Origin: Adiantum capillus-veneris
Lineage: Eukaryota; Streptophyta; Polypodiopsida; Polypodiales; Pteridaceae
NCBI GenBank assembly: GCA_014529385.2
Contig: CM043944.1
Coordinates: forward strand, 65,494,248-65,558,247
Reading direction: 5' to 3'
Length of the DNA stretch: 64,000 nucleotides
Shown here: piece by piece, positions 10,820 through 22,027 of the stretch
Layout: each line of letters starts with the position of its first letter
How positions within the stretch are numbered: position 1 is the stretch's first letter
Made by a program: the position numbers and the translations under genes
Notes under the pieces: model-generated
Told to the model about the DNA's origin: nothing
The model's input: the letters and a program-made list of their open reading frames with translations, nothing else
Databases searched by the model: none

Positions 10820-11510
10820 ATGGCAACGTCATCAACTAATATGGAGGAAAAGATTGCATGCTCGTGCACGCTCTACAAGTATCAAATCCTGCGCAAGCGT
10901 AGGATATGTAATAGCATGTGCACAAGTACGGAGAGTTTGCTAGAGAAACCGTACAGAATCTGCGATACGACTCCTACGGAACGGGCATTGATTTCTGTGA
11001 CATAGCACCTACATCTGAGAGAGAGAGAAAAAAGATTATGCGTGAAGGTCCAACCAATATAGAGCCATGGATGGAAGCAGAAAAGGGCTTACACACAGAA
11101 GACGAAGGCATGGAGGAGATGCTGGATGCCTTCTTCCAGACAAGAGAGGAGAACGCGAACGAAGCAGCACCAGAAGCGGTGTGCCTATCTCCTGAAGACA
11201 TGTTGAGGAAGTTGGCACGTCAACCAATCTATGAAGGCGCCAAAATATCTGTGCTTCGTACTTGTCTGGTGTTTTTGAATCTTCAATCAGTGTACGGGTG
11301 GTCGACTGTGGAGCGATGAGGAGGATGCAAGACTGGTGGGAAAGGAGCCGCAAGGGCAAGGGGTGCTGAAGAAAATGAATCTGGCCATGCGAGAAAAGAT
11401 CATGAAGTTCTGTATACTAAATTCAGCGCCGATGCAAAAATGGCTTGAAAGGTATGAAGAAGAGAAAGAGAGACGCAATAGGAAGCAACAGGATTTCAGG
11501 TGAATTCGAA
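10820..11510 (+). pseudogene. CACTA TNP2 transposase, N-terminal remnant
   Basis: Two plus frames give the N-terminus: a Cys-containing start (IACSCTLYKYQ) shifts frame into HKYGEFARETVQN, resembling the conserved N-terminal domain of TNP2-type transposases. A Glu-rich linker follows (codons around 11090-11200), then PIYEGAKISVLRTC...VYGWS, which corresponds to the TNP2 motif (usually YxGCxxFTxLxxxxxLxxLKxxxGWS). The trace continues beyond a TGA at 11317-11319 to a segment near 11380-11505 resembling the C-terminal EKI...FCILNSAPMQKWLERY motif. The DDE catalytic core of several hundred residues normally between these blocks is absent. Confidence 0.7.
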
Positions 11511-11527
11511 CGACTAGAGGCTTACCC

Positions 11528-12370
11528 TTGCCAGACTATCTCGCTCCTCTACCTGAATTCCCTACAATGGCATGGTTGGACAAGACAGTGAGAGCAGCTC
11601 GACCCATCGGAGAATCCATATCTCTAGAAGAGGAAGAGCTGGCTATTGGATGTGACTGGAAGTATCATACATACATGGCACTGTGGTCGCATGGAAAGCA
11701 TTTCAGAACACAACAAATTGACAGCAAAAGAAACACGTTTGACAGTGGGGTAATGGTTAGTTTCATGCAAAAGAGCAGGGCCAGTGCTAGAGACACGAAT
11801 GAGAGCACTAGCAACCTGGATTACTGTGGTCTGGTGTCAGATATCCTGAAAGTAAGCTTCAGGCGGTTTGAGATGTTGTTGTTGGATGAGAAGTGGTTCA
11901 AGGTGATTACTTCTGGTCGCAATGCAACGGTACGCAGAGATGGAAACAAACTTGTGCAAATAGATTCTACAAAGATTTGGACAGATGCGAGCGACACATT
12001 TGCTCTCCCCGAACATTGCGAGCAAGTGGTCTTTGTACCGGACTTTCGAGAGCAACAATGGTGGTTTGTGGTTCAGGTTGCTCCAAGAAATAAACAAGTA
12101 TTTGAAGGGCAAGATCTCCTGGAGGAAAGTCAGCCAGATGACGTCCATACTACTGTGACATTAGATGAGATGGACGAAGGTATGGCAGAGGAAGCTGACA
12201 GATATACGAGGGATGATGCAGACGAGCCAGAATTGACACTTGTAGATGAAGATGCAATGGATGAAGACAATCTGCCAGAACGAGTTGGGGCAGAGTTATG
12301 TTTGCAATTAGAGATAGACGATGATACGGTGCAAGATCTTATCGATGATGCCTCACTCGTCGAGGCCTAG
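11528..12370 (+). pseudogene. CACTA transposase C-terminal part with DUF4216-like domain
   Basis: A 280-codon ORF. Residues about 55-85 read FRTQQIDSKRNTFDSGVMV, and residues about 100-190 follow the plant DUF4216 pattern: a Tyr/Gly, a beta segment VSFRRFEMLLLDEKWF, then FALPEHCEQVVFVPD and the final WWFVVQVAPR. The tail (about 195-280) is Asp/Glu-rich, as is common in these proteins. DUF4216 is known from the C-terminus of TNP2-type CACTA transposases. The ORF itself is uninterrupted but lies behind the broken N-terminal part. A GTAAGT site follows the stop at 12374. Confidence 0.75.
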
Positions 12371-12468
12371 GCCTGTAAGTGTTTGTGTAAAGACTTTGAT
12401 TTAAAATTAAGCTTAAAGTTAATTTAAACAATTGTGTTCTGACGCTTTATTTTACTTTCTTTGTGCAG

Positions 12469-13684
12469 GACTTTAGTATGGCATATCAGATTCCAGATCC
12501 CGCTTCCGTGAGTGCAGATGCATTCATGGGCTTCGTTACACGGATGACGCCTGCTCAGATGGCAGAGGCTTCTCAGTACTGGGTAGCCAGAGGCACGGGT
12601 ACTACGCCTCCGGGCTTCACACCCGAGGGTCCGATGCTTGGGGGGGGATGCCTACGGGGTTCAAGACGCCTATGTGTACGACGCCTGCTTCTCCCATCAC
12701 GGCCGCTTCGACACCTAGGGGTGGGGTAGAGGCGGGTATGTCCTCATCTCCGTAGCACAGGCGTATTCGCCGATCTCGGCGATTGTCAGGTGGAGGTGGT
12801 GGTTGCTGTGGAGGAGGGTCCACAGATGCTTTGACCCCTCCTCGCTCACGACCCCCGTCCTACCCAGGCACACCTCTTGACACACCTCTTGGCTCACCTC
12901 GGACACCTTGGGGGGCACACGATCCTAGTGCCTCCAAGCTCTATACTGTACGGGCAGATGGCCAGCTCGTGGAGCTGCAGTTTTCGACCAGCCTTCTGAC
13001 GTCTTGGGGTGATCAGGATAACGACAAAGTCAATTACATAGTGGAGACCATCATGAGAGAGTACCAGCCTGCTCCGGGTTCTTCCGTTGTTCCGAGGAGG
13101 TGGATCAAGGGTGTTGCATGGGACACCGTGAAACATCGACGAGATGCAGCTCGGAAGGCTTTCAGGACCGGCTCGTCGAAGCCTTCGGGCATCCCACATG
13201 AGATGTGACTGCAGATCAGGGAGGATGAGCAGACAGCGGCCACGCGGTTCAGACAGCAGCGTGAGGCCGCGCAGGTACGACAGATGACTAGGGGGACATC
13301 TCATCTTGGCAGCGGAGGCTTCGACACCTTTCGCTATGAGTTTGTGAGTTTCTAATCCAATCTTAACTATGGATTTTTTTTAAACGCGATGAATCATGTA
13401 TTCTTATTACTTTGATTTTTGTATAAACGCAGAATCTTGCGATGCATGGAGCTCCGACACGCGAAGAGGAGTCAAATGGATATCGCAGAGGTATCTATGA
13501 AGTACTGAATGATCTTGAAGCTTCAGGAGAGCGTGTAGACTGGGAGGCCATACAGTCTCGCTGATTGCTTGAGGTGAGACGTTAATATGTGTGAGTTGAT
13601 TTAATTAAGTCAGTATATGTGAATTATTATCAATACTAATTTTGTGAGTTGTCCTATGTGCAGGTTGCGACGCCTAGGCATTAG
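12469..13684 (+). pseudogene. Second CACTA gene (TNPA-like), spliced and decayed
   Basis: An acceptor (TTTGTGCAG, ending 12468) opens an exon starting near MAYQIPDPAS. After about 55 codons (near 12645) the frame shifts into a Gly/Pro/Thr-rich linker. It then reaches a conserved-looking block at 12940-13200: VELQFSTSL, YIVETIMREYQP and WDTVKHRRDAARKAFR. The last of these resembles the plant_transposase (Ptta/En/Spm) domain. A TGA at 13206-13208 interrupts the frame, which continues to a GTGAGT donor (13344). Further exons lie at 13433-13573 and 13664-13684. In En/Spm-type elements the second product binds subterminal repeats; that role is inferred. Confidence 0.55.
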
Positions 13685-13689
13685 TGGAC

Positions 13690-13990
13690 TAGATTTCATA
13701 TATATGCTTTGTGAGACACAGACACGCTTCTGTGTCTCTTTTTTGTACAGACAGTTAGTGTTCAGACATTTATTGTTTCCCTTATGGTTATGATTATTGT
13801 CATTGTCATTGTATAGACAGTTATTGTTTCCCTTTCTGTTTATGCTTATGGTTATTGTTAATTTTGTTTATGGTTATGGTTTTAAGTTATGATTATGCTT
13901 TTAAGTTATGGTTATGGTTCGTTATGGTTATGCTTTTAAGTTATGGTTATGCTTTTCAGTTGGTACGGTTGTCTTTCATTGGCCTTAAAT
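13690..13990. repeat. T-rich degenerate TTATGGTTATG repeats
   Basis: An AT-rich stretch repeating GGTTATG, GCTTTTAAG and TGTTTCCC motifs, downstream of the last exon of the CACTA second gene. It is probably 3' untranslated or spacer DNA. No ORF of note. Confidence 0.7.
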
Positions 13991-14128
13991 CTCATGTGAG
14001 ATCCTACATGGATAGCATGTAGGAGGCGTATACATGATATGGTTTTTTTTTTAAGTTTATGTAAAAACAAAGGGAACTCTGCCAAAATTTCTGCGAGCGG
14101 GAGCATGGTTGATTTTGGTGCTGCTCGC

Positions 14129-14218
14129 TTTCTTGGGCAGAGGGCAGGAAGTCTGGCTGTGGCTGTGTCCATCTTTTAACCGGGCAAAGGCCAGGCTACC
14201 TGCCCTCTGCCCAAGAAA
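14129..14218. repeat. 20-bp perfect inverted repeat (hairpin) near CACTA right end
   Basis: TTTCTTGGGCAGAGGGCAGG (14129-14148) is the exact reverse complement of 14199-14218. The 50-base loop contains a second, shorter complementary pair (GTCTGGC/GCCAGGC type, imperfect). It lies about 215 bp inside the right terminus, before the subterminal repeats. Confidence 0.85.
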
Positions 14219-14224
14219 AAAAAT

Positions 14225-14432
14225 TTCTGTTTAGGTCGTCGCTATGTGCGTGGCAATCTGCGTCGCTACCTACGTGGCAATATACATAGCTATGAGTGTG
14301 GCAATCTGCGTCGCTAACTGCGTGGCAATCAGCGTCTATACCTGCGTCGCAAATAGCGACAGGTTCACAGCAACGCGTATAGCGACGCACATAGCGACGC
14401 GCTGCGTCGATGACACCTTTTTTGTTGTAGTG
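14225..14432 (-). repeat. CACTA right terminal and subterminal repeats
   Basis: Repeated GCGTCGCTA, TGCGTGGCAAT and ATAGCGACGC motifs are followed by the CACTACAACA terminus read inward from 14432. This matches the motif family of the left end. Confidence 0.85.
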
Positions 14433-15110
14433 CATGCAAGTATGATAACTAAAAAAAAAGGTATGATAACTAGCATACTCAGTATGCTAGCTAGCATTTG
14501 GTGCATGCTAACAAGCATTCAAAGTTTAGTTAGCATACCTTCTTTGCTAGCTAGCATAATGTGTATGCTTGTTGGCATACCTCTATGCTAGTTATCATAC
14601 ATTTTGAGCTAGCTAGCATAATTGTATGCTAGTTAGCATACCTCTTTGCTAGTTATCGTAATGTGTATTTTAGTTAGCATGCACAATATGCTAACCAGAA
14701 AAAATGGTATGCTAATTAGAAAAGACGTTATGTTTATTAGCATAACTTATCCTCTAATTAGCATACCATACATGCTAATTAACATAGCATGTATGCTAAT
14801 TAGAACACCATCAATAATAAGCATACCATTAACATACACACATTTTGCCTATTAACATTTTATATATTCTAATTAGCATACATTCTCTGCTAGTTAGCAT
14901 ACACGCTATATTCACACTTCCTTGTTAGCATATTTTGTGTGCTAGTTAGCATATTGATCATGGTGGTTAGCACACTTTGTATACTAGTTAGCATAGTTAG
15001 CATAGACAATATGGATATCTACAGGATATAGATGCCTACCATACATGGAATGCTACTTGTCACACTATGCATACAAGCAATCATAATGGTATCGATGAAA
15101 ATTAACGACT
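14433..15110. repeat. Palindromic AT-rich array, part 2
   Basis: Continuation of the array that ends at 4709, split by the CACTA insertion. It starts with the duplicated CAT. Units again follow the TATGCTA(A/G)TTAGCATA type with frequent single-base changes. It ends just before the ORF at 15113, whose start region includes two AG acceptor-like sites (ACACAG, ATGCAG). Confidence 0.9.
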
Positions 15111-15112
15111 GA

Positions 15113-15366
15113 ATGGAATACACAGGTATCATTGATGCAGGATGCGAACCTAACAAGACACCTGTCAATCAAAGGAAAGGAGAGAAGCTTTGTAATGATG
15201 AATTTGATGAGCTAGATAGACAGCATGAAAGGACAAATGTAATGCCACAACATGCGACAACATACAAGGCTGCTGCAGATGGTAAAGAAACAGATGATGA
15301 TGATAAAGATATGATCATAATTACTCATCCCAAACCCAAGACCCCTATAAATGATCAAACAAGCGT
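15113..15366 (+). CDS. Plus-strand transposon gene, acidic linker exon, part 1 (cut by gypsy insertion)
   Basis: Open frame from 15113 with polar, acidic composition (KETDDDDKD). It runs straight into the gypsy LTR at 15367. When the element (15367-24010) and one copy of the target duplication are removed, the same frame continues at about 24015 to a stop at 24235-24237. This in-frame join is good evidence that the segment was coding when the retrotransposon arrived. No domain recognised. Confidence 0.55.
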
Positions 15367-16309
15367 TGTCAGGAGTTTTTTGGAGCAAGGGATTGCGCAT
15401 ATGTACATATACATGCATGGTGCATCAAATAAAGAATTGCCCATTTTTCAGAGCCAGGTGGTTATGTGGGGCCCACATGTGTACAGGTAGGACAGGGTGT
15501 ACATAGTGCATCGATTTTCACTATTACCAGTACCACTGTGTTTTTTCTACAATAAGGAGGAGTTGGTAGCGCGTAAAACTTCTTGAGGAAGCTATCCGCG
15601 GGCCGACGACATGAGGTAAGCAGGTGCGTCAGATGGCATATAGTGGCGTCAGGAGGGCGAACGAGGTCAATATTTGCACGTGGATGAGGACGGACACAAC
15701 GTGGGTGTTTTCTTGTGAGAGTTATGCAGAAAGGTCATCATTAGGACCACTTTTTGGGGCCACTTCACGTGGTGGCAAGATGCATTATTGGAAAAAGCTG
15801 AGTGCCAGGTGTGCGAATGATGCAAAAAAGGTGACAACTATGCACTGCGAGGTCAGTTTTTGGCCTGTTCGGGGTCCGTTTGAGGTCATCTAAAAGGCCA
15901 AGGGTGCCCAACTAATAAAGCTAAGTGTGGGAACTGAAAAAACTGAGAGAAGACCAGAAAAAACGTGGAGAAGAGAGGAGGAACAGCCGCAGGTGTGTTT
16001 TTGCTCACTTTGGAGCCTGTTTTGGCCGAAAACTGCTCATCCGAGGTCGGATTTGAGCACTTTGACATTGTAGACTGGGGTTTTGGGCCGTTCCGGACGC
16101 GATGGCGCTGTCCATTTTGCCAAATTCCTCACTCTTTTCCTTCTGTTTTTCTGTGTAAGTTTCTCCTATGAGCGAAGTTTCTGCTCTAGTTTGTGATTGT
16201 ATCTTGCTTATTTTACCCATATTGTGTGAGCTATTTGCCCCATTGGTGTTGGCCCAAGCTCAATTGTATCTAAACATCAGAAATTCTCCTCTTTTGAGCT
16301 GATTTTTTT

Positions 16310-16342
<33 letters not shown>

Positions 16343-16517
16343 TGTGTGGAGTGGGCAAGTGGATAGTCTCTCTCCTCTCACTCCAGAGGTGTGTTCCCTG
16401 TCTTGGCCAGGTGTGTTGTCTAAGCCGAGTGGTGCCCCATAGTGTGTGTGTGTATCTTCCCAAGAGTGTGTGTCGGGTTGTTATAGAGGCGCTGTGTGTG
16501 TTTTCATCCCGCTCACA
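15367..16517 (+). repeat. 5' LTR of the Tat-like element
   Basis: About 1.15 kb and highly similar to 22831-24010. It differs by scattered substitutions and by the length of a (GT)n tract (16309-16341 here). A related solo copy lies at 50014-51154 in opposite orientation. Confidence 0.93.
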
Positions 16518-16523
16518 TTCTTT

Positions 16524-16535
16524 TGGCACCCCCAC
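16524..16535 (+). promoter_or_regulatory. Putative primer-binding site
   Basis: TGGCACCCCCAC starts 7 bp after the 5' LTR. The leading TGG would pair with a tRNA CCA end. The tRNA was not identified. Confidence 0.5.
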
Positions 16536-17460
16536 GAAGGATCTTCTTCGAGTACCTTCTGCTTCGAGCTTCAAGCTTCGAGATTCGGGATTACAGGTTG
16601 CAGATTACTGGTTACAGGCACAGGTACAGGTACAGGTGATTCACACAGGTACAGGTAGCTGGAGTACAGGGATATACTAGCAGTGGTGTCACTTGCAGTT
16701 GTTGTGGGTATGCATCACTTGGCGCCTATTTGAGCGCATTGTCTGCTGGATTGTACGTTACTTGTGGAAACTGCCATTGTACGCCTTTGTGGAGCCATAT
16801 TTGGTTTTATTTGGCAGTCCCAGCCATTTCTGAGACTTGGTCTGGAAGATAGTCATTTCTGAGACTTGACTATACGCGATTTGCATTAGCCTTCGTGTGA
16901 GGGTCGATAGCGTGAGGTTTTTATTGAGCTGGGGGATTCTCAAATGTAGAGATCCTTTCGGTGATACAGGTAGCTGGAGCACCCTTTTTGTGACCTCGCC
17001 ATAGGCTATGTACTAGTGAGTCCTACTTGATGCTCGAGTTCTATTGTTGGCAGTTTATGCATACATATACAATCTATATTTTGGGTTCCTACTGCTCTAC
17101 TTCTAGGGAAACTCTGTCAAAATTTTTCCAAGTTATGATGGCTAGTTTCTTGGTCTTTTGAGCCATTTATGTTGTTATGCTGCTGAAATTTTGACAAAAC
17201 CAGAGGTTAAGTCAGGTGTGCCTTCTTGGGAGTTTCACGGTTGGCTTTAATGGATGATCAAAATGGCCCTCAATTCACTCCATTTCATTTAACTCAAAGA
17301 ATCCAGATAAATGTTCATGTGTCCAGGAAGATTTTTTTCCAGCAGCGCATAGTCTTTATATTCGGGCCAAGAAGATTACGAGAGATCTTGGAATGTCCTT
17401 TGCCTGTTGTAATTCCGATGATCAACTATGAAAACTCATTTGATGTGCATGTGTTTGTCC

Positions 17461-18462
17461 TTATCTAAAGTTGAGCTCCATTGAAGTTTCTGGGGATTGG
17501 GTAATCAAAAGTTTTGGGTTCTTGCACATGTGTTCAAAGGGGTTCTCAAAGCATTGAAACTTGGGTAGCCATGGCTTTCTCTTATCCGGAGTTTCATGGA
17601 GAAGTGTTGAAGATGTGGAAGAATTTTTGGAAAGATGGAGGTTGCCTGCATTAGCAACCAGATTCATGACCTGCGCAGATGTTACTTTCTTCTCCAAATT
17701 TGTTTGAAGAGTGATGCACGAGTTTGGTCTAAAGCATTTGAAGAGGATTTGCGTGTGGCTGATCCACCTGTAAGGTTGAGGTTGGGACAATCTACGACAT
17801 GGGTTGGAAGTGGAGTTTGTGAAGATAGAAGATCCTGACAAAGTGTGGCAAGAAGTACAGGCTTTGGTGCAAAAGAAGGTGAGCCAGTAGATGCGTACAT
17901 ACGTAAGCAAAAGGAAGGTGAGCCAGTAGATGCGTACATACGTAAGTTTTCATTGGCATGGGAGCAAATGTGCAAGGCCTTAGCACCACAGGTACCCCCG
18001 CCTGACATGATGAAGAAGGACAGGTTCTTGGCTGGTCTTTGGGAGAATATACGTTGGAGAGTGGAGCTAAAGAAGCCTAGGACATATGAAGATGCACTAG
18101 AGGTATCAAGGAACAAAGAGTGGAAGTTGAGGAAAATGAGCCAGTTAGGGGTGGAGTCTTTGCCCATGAGGTCTGAATTTCAGCCTATAGAGTCTTTACA
18201 AGGTCGCATGTCAGGGGTTCATCACGAACCAGTGGTTCCTGTTACTACTCAGGTTATGCCAGCAGTGGTCACTACAACAGTTCAAGATGATGGGCTAAGG
18301 CAAGACATGAGGCAAATGGTAGATTTGATGAAGAATCTCATCCTAAACATGCTAGGTCAAGTGGGAAATAATCGAGGTCGAGGGAGGTTTGCAAATCAGC
18401 CAAGAGGTGAAGAAAGGCCTAGGAATGGTGTTGGACAAAGCAATGGTAGGTTTTGGAGGTAG
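17461..18462 (+). pseudogene. gag of the Tat-like element
   Basis: The 5' part (about 17570-17844) is frameshifted. It retains a capsid-like pattern in a secondary frame (LKSDARVWSKAFEEDLRV, matching the plant gag motif L-x-G-DA-x-x-WY). The 205-codon ORF from 17845 contains the rest: FSLAWEQMC, DRFLAGLWENIRWRVEL and a helical segment, then a Gly/Arg-rich tail. A 39-bp tandem duplication (about 17878-17955) repeats GEPVDAYIRK twice. No zinc knuckle was seen. The leader from 16536 to 17460 holds no coding sequence I can assign. Confidence 0.7.
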
Positions 18463-18848
18463 ACGCCCCACCAAGGAGGAGGCATGAATCCTTCAAGACT
18501 AGGGTTACATTAGTATGCCTTTAGGGGGAGAATGGATGCCTATGGGAGAGGACCACAGAGGATAAAGGAAAGGAGAAGTGCCCAAGCCTAGGTCCTAGTA
18601 AGAAGAAAGGAAAAAATGAAAGAGCCATGAAGTGCGAGGAAGAGGGAAGGAGGGAGGAGTGATCAAGGCCCAAGGAGGTCAAGGAGAGGGAAAGGAGAGC
18701 TCGTTGAAAGTTTCATGTTTCAGATTTTCCTCTAGGGGATGGGCAATTAAGCTATGACTTGAAGGAGGATCTGACGAGCAGGAAGGTAGATGTTACTTTT
18801 GGGCAGCTTATAGAGATGGTGCCTAAGCTAAATCAATAGTGGAAGAGG

Positions 18849-19289
18849 ATGGTTAACCCAATGGAGGAAGAGCCAGAGAGAGGTTCAGTAAAGGTGTTGG
18901 CAATGGATGAGCTACCAAACATTTGTCCAATAGTAGATGTGTGGCATAAAAGGAAAAATTTGGGACAAGGTTATGTGGATGGCAGAGCCCAAATATGCGT
19001 CATAACACACTCGTGCGTTGAGAAGATGGGTCTCACAGTGGCTGGGGTGTCAAGTTTTCGGATCAGATTGGCAAACCATCAAAAAGTAAAATGCTTGGGT
19101 GTTGTAAAGAGCTTAGAAGTGGAGGCATATGATGCAAAGGCAGTGGTTGATTTTCATGTGATGCCAGCAGGGTTGGGAGCATATCCTATTATACTGGGCA
19201 GACATGGTTACGTGCAGTGGGAGCTGTTCAAGATTGGCGACATGGTACGATTAGCCTCTATGGAAAGACAGGTACCAAGAAGCTTATAA
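18849..19289 (+). pseudogene. Retropepsin-like protease of the Tat-like element
   Basis: A 146-codon ORF with the pattern of a retroviral-type aspartic protease: VDGRAQICVIT at the active-site position, then a Leu-rich flap region and the conserved YPIILGRHGYVQ (ILG-x-x-W/G motif). The active-site triplet is normally Asp-Ser/Thr/Gly-Gly; here the third position is Arg, so catalysis is doubtful. It lies between gag and RT, separated from gag by about 390 bp with stops. Confidence 0.7.
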
Positions 19290-19290
19290 T

Positions 19291-20589
19291 ATGGACACAA
19301 GGAAACGATTAGAGGAGCTTTATGAAGATGAGGATGAGTCTAGTGATGAAGACTCTTCCACGGTGACAGATGAGGACAGTGATAGCACTACCAGCAGTGA
19401 TGAGGATGCTGATGTTTCATTTCTTTTGATGGACAAAGAAATCCAGGAGTTTGGTTTAGTTGCATTTGCGAATGAGACTGAAGATGAAAGTGAAGGGCCT
19501 TATGAAGTGATTGAAGGGATGATGCAAACCAAGGTTGAGTTGTCAAAGAAGCAGGAATTTATGACACAAATGATCAGTGGAGACCTCTCAGCTATGGAGA
19601 AGGATATATATTTGCATATGCTGGCTAGTTTTCCTGATTTGTTGATTACTTCATATGAAGGTATCAGAGGGTTCAAGGGTGAAGAGATGCATATAGAGCT
19701 GAAAGAAGGTGCTAAGGCAGTGCGGCAAAGGCTAAGAAGGATGGGTCAACAGCAAATGGAAGCCTTGCGAGAAGAGGTGGACAAGTTATTGAAGACAGGG
19801 TTCATAGTCCCTGTGGAGACGACAGAATGGGTGAGTCCAGTTGTAGTCAGTCCAAAGAAGGATGGGAAGTGGAGAATTTGTGTAGATTTTAAACCCTTAA
19901 ACGCAGCCACTAAGAAGAACCCATATCCTCTTCCATTCATTGATCAGATTTTGGATTCAGTGGCAGGTTATGAGAGGTACAGTGTGTGTGATGGTTTTTC
20001 AGGCTATTTTCAATTGAAGATTGCTCTTAAAGACCGCACAAAGACAACTTTTATTACGCCATGGGGCTGCTATTGCTACACAGTATTTCCATTTGGGTTG
20101 TCAAATGGACCTTCCTTCTATCAAGAGAGAGAAAATTGGGTGTTGGAACCATTCATTGGTAGTTGTGGTAAAGCTTTTATGGATGACTTCTGTGTTTATA
20201 GCAGTAGGGCTGAACACCATGAGAAGCTGCAGATGGTATTGGCTCGATATGATGAATGTGGAGGACAACTAAATCCAAAGAAATGTCATCTAGCACAGCC
20301 AAGGGTGAAGTTATTGGGCCACATGGTGTCAGAAAATGGCATTGAGGCTGATCCAGACAAGGTTAAGTCTATTATTCTTCTTCCATCACCTACGAGTACG
20401 AAGCAATTGGCAACCTTTATACACAAAGTGAAGTACATGGCAAGGTTTATTCCATTGTCTTCTCAGATTCTTTATCCATTACAACAAGTGGCAAAGAATG
20501 ATCCATTGCAATGGGATGACAAGTGTGAAGAAGTGTTTCAAGAGGGTGAAAGAGGTGTTAGGGGGTTTGTCAGCCATGCAGGCTCCTGA
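19291..20589 (+). pseudogene. Reverse transcriptase of the Tat-like element
   Basis: A 432-codon ORF. The first about 60 residues are an Asp/Ser/Glu-rich spacer. The RT spans about 130-390: VSPVVVSPKKDGKWRIC, YSVCDGFSGYFQ with the first catalytic Asp, the FPFGLSNGPS motif and FMDDFCVY near 20180 with both catalytic Asp intact. The thumb/connection with LGHMVSENG follows. The frame breaks near 20589 and continues into RNase H in another frame. Ordinary Ty3/gypsy RT architecture. Confidence 0.85.
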
Positions 20590-20900
20590 TTGGGAGAAAG
20601 TTTTTTATGTAAATCCCTCAGTAGGGGATGGATGATGCCATTGGAGCCATGCTATTGCAAAAGGAGAAGGGCAGCCATTATATGAGGCCAGTGTATTGTG
20701 CAAGCCGCCGAGTGAAGTTGGTAGCGGAGAGAAAGTTCTCGGAAGTAGAGCTAGTGATGGCCAGTGTAATATTTGCTTGTCGACAATTTCGTCATTACTT
20801 GCTACCACGGCCTTTTGTTTTCTTGACGAGTTATGCCTTTTTGCCACAGTTAATTAATGGTACTAACATGTCAAATGTGGTGAAGAAATGGGGTAATTGA
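20590..20900 (+). pseudogene. RT-associated RNase H of the Tat-like element
   Basis: A frameshifted piece. MDDAIGAMLLQKE corresponds to the start of the gypsy RNase H (D-x-S-x-x-A-I-GA-x-LxQ). VYCASRRVKLVAERKFSEVELVMAS carries the conserved Glu region. It ends in a stop at 20898-20900 before the domain is complete. Regions at 20901-21061 hold broken coding sequence linking to the second RNase H. Confidence 0.7.
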
Positions 20901-21061
20901 GCTGCAAGAGTTTGAGTTCTCTTTTCTAGTGGAAGTAGTGGGAAGATAGTACAAGGGCTACCCTAGCTGATTTGTTGACCTACAAGGAGAATCCCCTTAT
21001 TGTTAAGGAAGAGGTGGTGAGAAAGGTAGTTGAAGAAGTGCCATAGATCAGCAATGCACAT

Positions 21062-22027
21062 GTGTTGTTCTTTGATGGTTCATACAGAAAGAGCCATGAT
21101 GCAGCTTCAGGGGGTATAGCACTTTATGATCCAGAGGGGAAGCTAGTATGCAAGAGAGGGTTCAAATTGGATGCTCATAGTAACAATGAGGCTGAATATG
21201 CTACTCTGGAAGCCGGATTACACATTTGTTTGAAGCATGGGATTCGAAGGTTGAGCATAAAAGGTGATGCCTTGTTAGTGGTGAAGCAAGTGCTGGGTGT
21301 GTGGAAGAGCAAGAACACCTCATTGAAGGAAATGTGCTTCAGAATTAAAGGCCTGTTAAAAATGTTCGAAGCATGGATCATTAGACACATTGAACGTGCT
21401 CTAAATGGAGAGGCACATGAAGCAGCTCAAGGCATGATTGGGGAGCTATTTGTGTTGAGGACCACTTTACCTCTTTATCATGGCCGGGAAAGTTTGGATC
21501 AAGAAGAGGAGTTTTTGCTAAGAGGAATCATTCCAAAGGAGATTCAGAAGTCTAAGAAGTATGGCTTTGTGCGTAGAGCATACAGGTACAAATTGATTTG
21601 TGATGTCTTATACATGAAAGGGGATGATCTCGTGTTGAGACGTGTACCTTGGCGGGAGGAGATTTACAGAGTGTTGGAAGAGAATCATGAAGGCGCATGT
21701 GGTGGCCATTTTGCTCTAAAGATCACCTTGCATAAGATTTTGCAAGAGGGGTATGTATGGCCTAGTTTGCACAAGGATGTTCACCATTGGTGTAGGTCTT
21801 GCAATAGGTGTCAAGCATTTGGGAAGAGAGTGTTGAAGCCAGAGCTACGAAAAACCATTATGGCGTTTGATGTGTTTGAAAAGTGGGGGATTGATGCAAT
21901 AGGCCCGTTACCTATCACAAGCAGGGGCAAAAGCTATATTTTGACGGCAGTGGACTATCTTTCTAGATGGGCAGAGGCTATAGCAGTAAAACAGATCACT
22001 GCAGCCACTGGAGCTACTTTCAGATAA
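21062..22027 (+). pseudogene. Second RNase H and integrase N-terminal half
   Basis: Residues about 1-130 form a second RNase H distinct from the RT-linked one: LFFDGSYR (catalytic Asp), HSNNEAEYATL (Glu), IKGDALLV (Asp). The usual final Asp in the NxEAD motif is replaced by His (NGEAHEAA). Residues about 205-265 hold the integrase HHCC zinc finger (HEGACGGH, then CRSCNRC). IDAIGPLP carries the first Asp of the DDE triad. The frame breaks near 22010; the second Asp (SDKG) is in the shifted frame. This archaeal-like RNase H before integrase is characteristic of Tat-clade elements. Confidence 0.85.
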
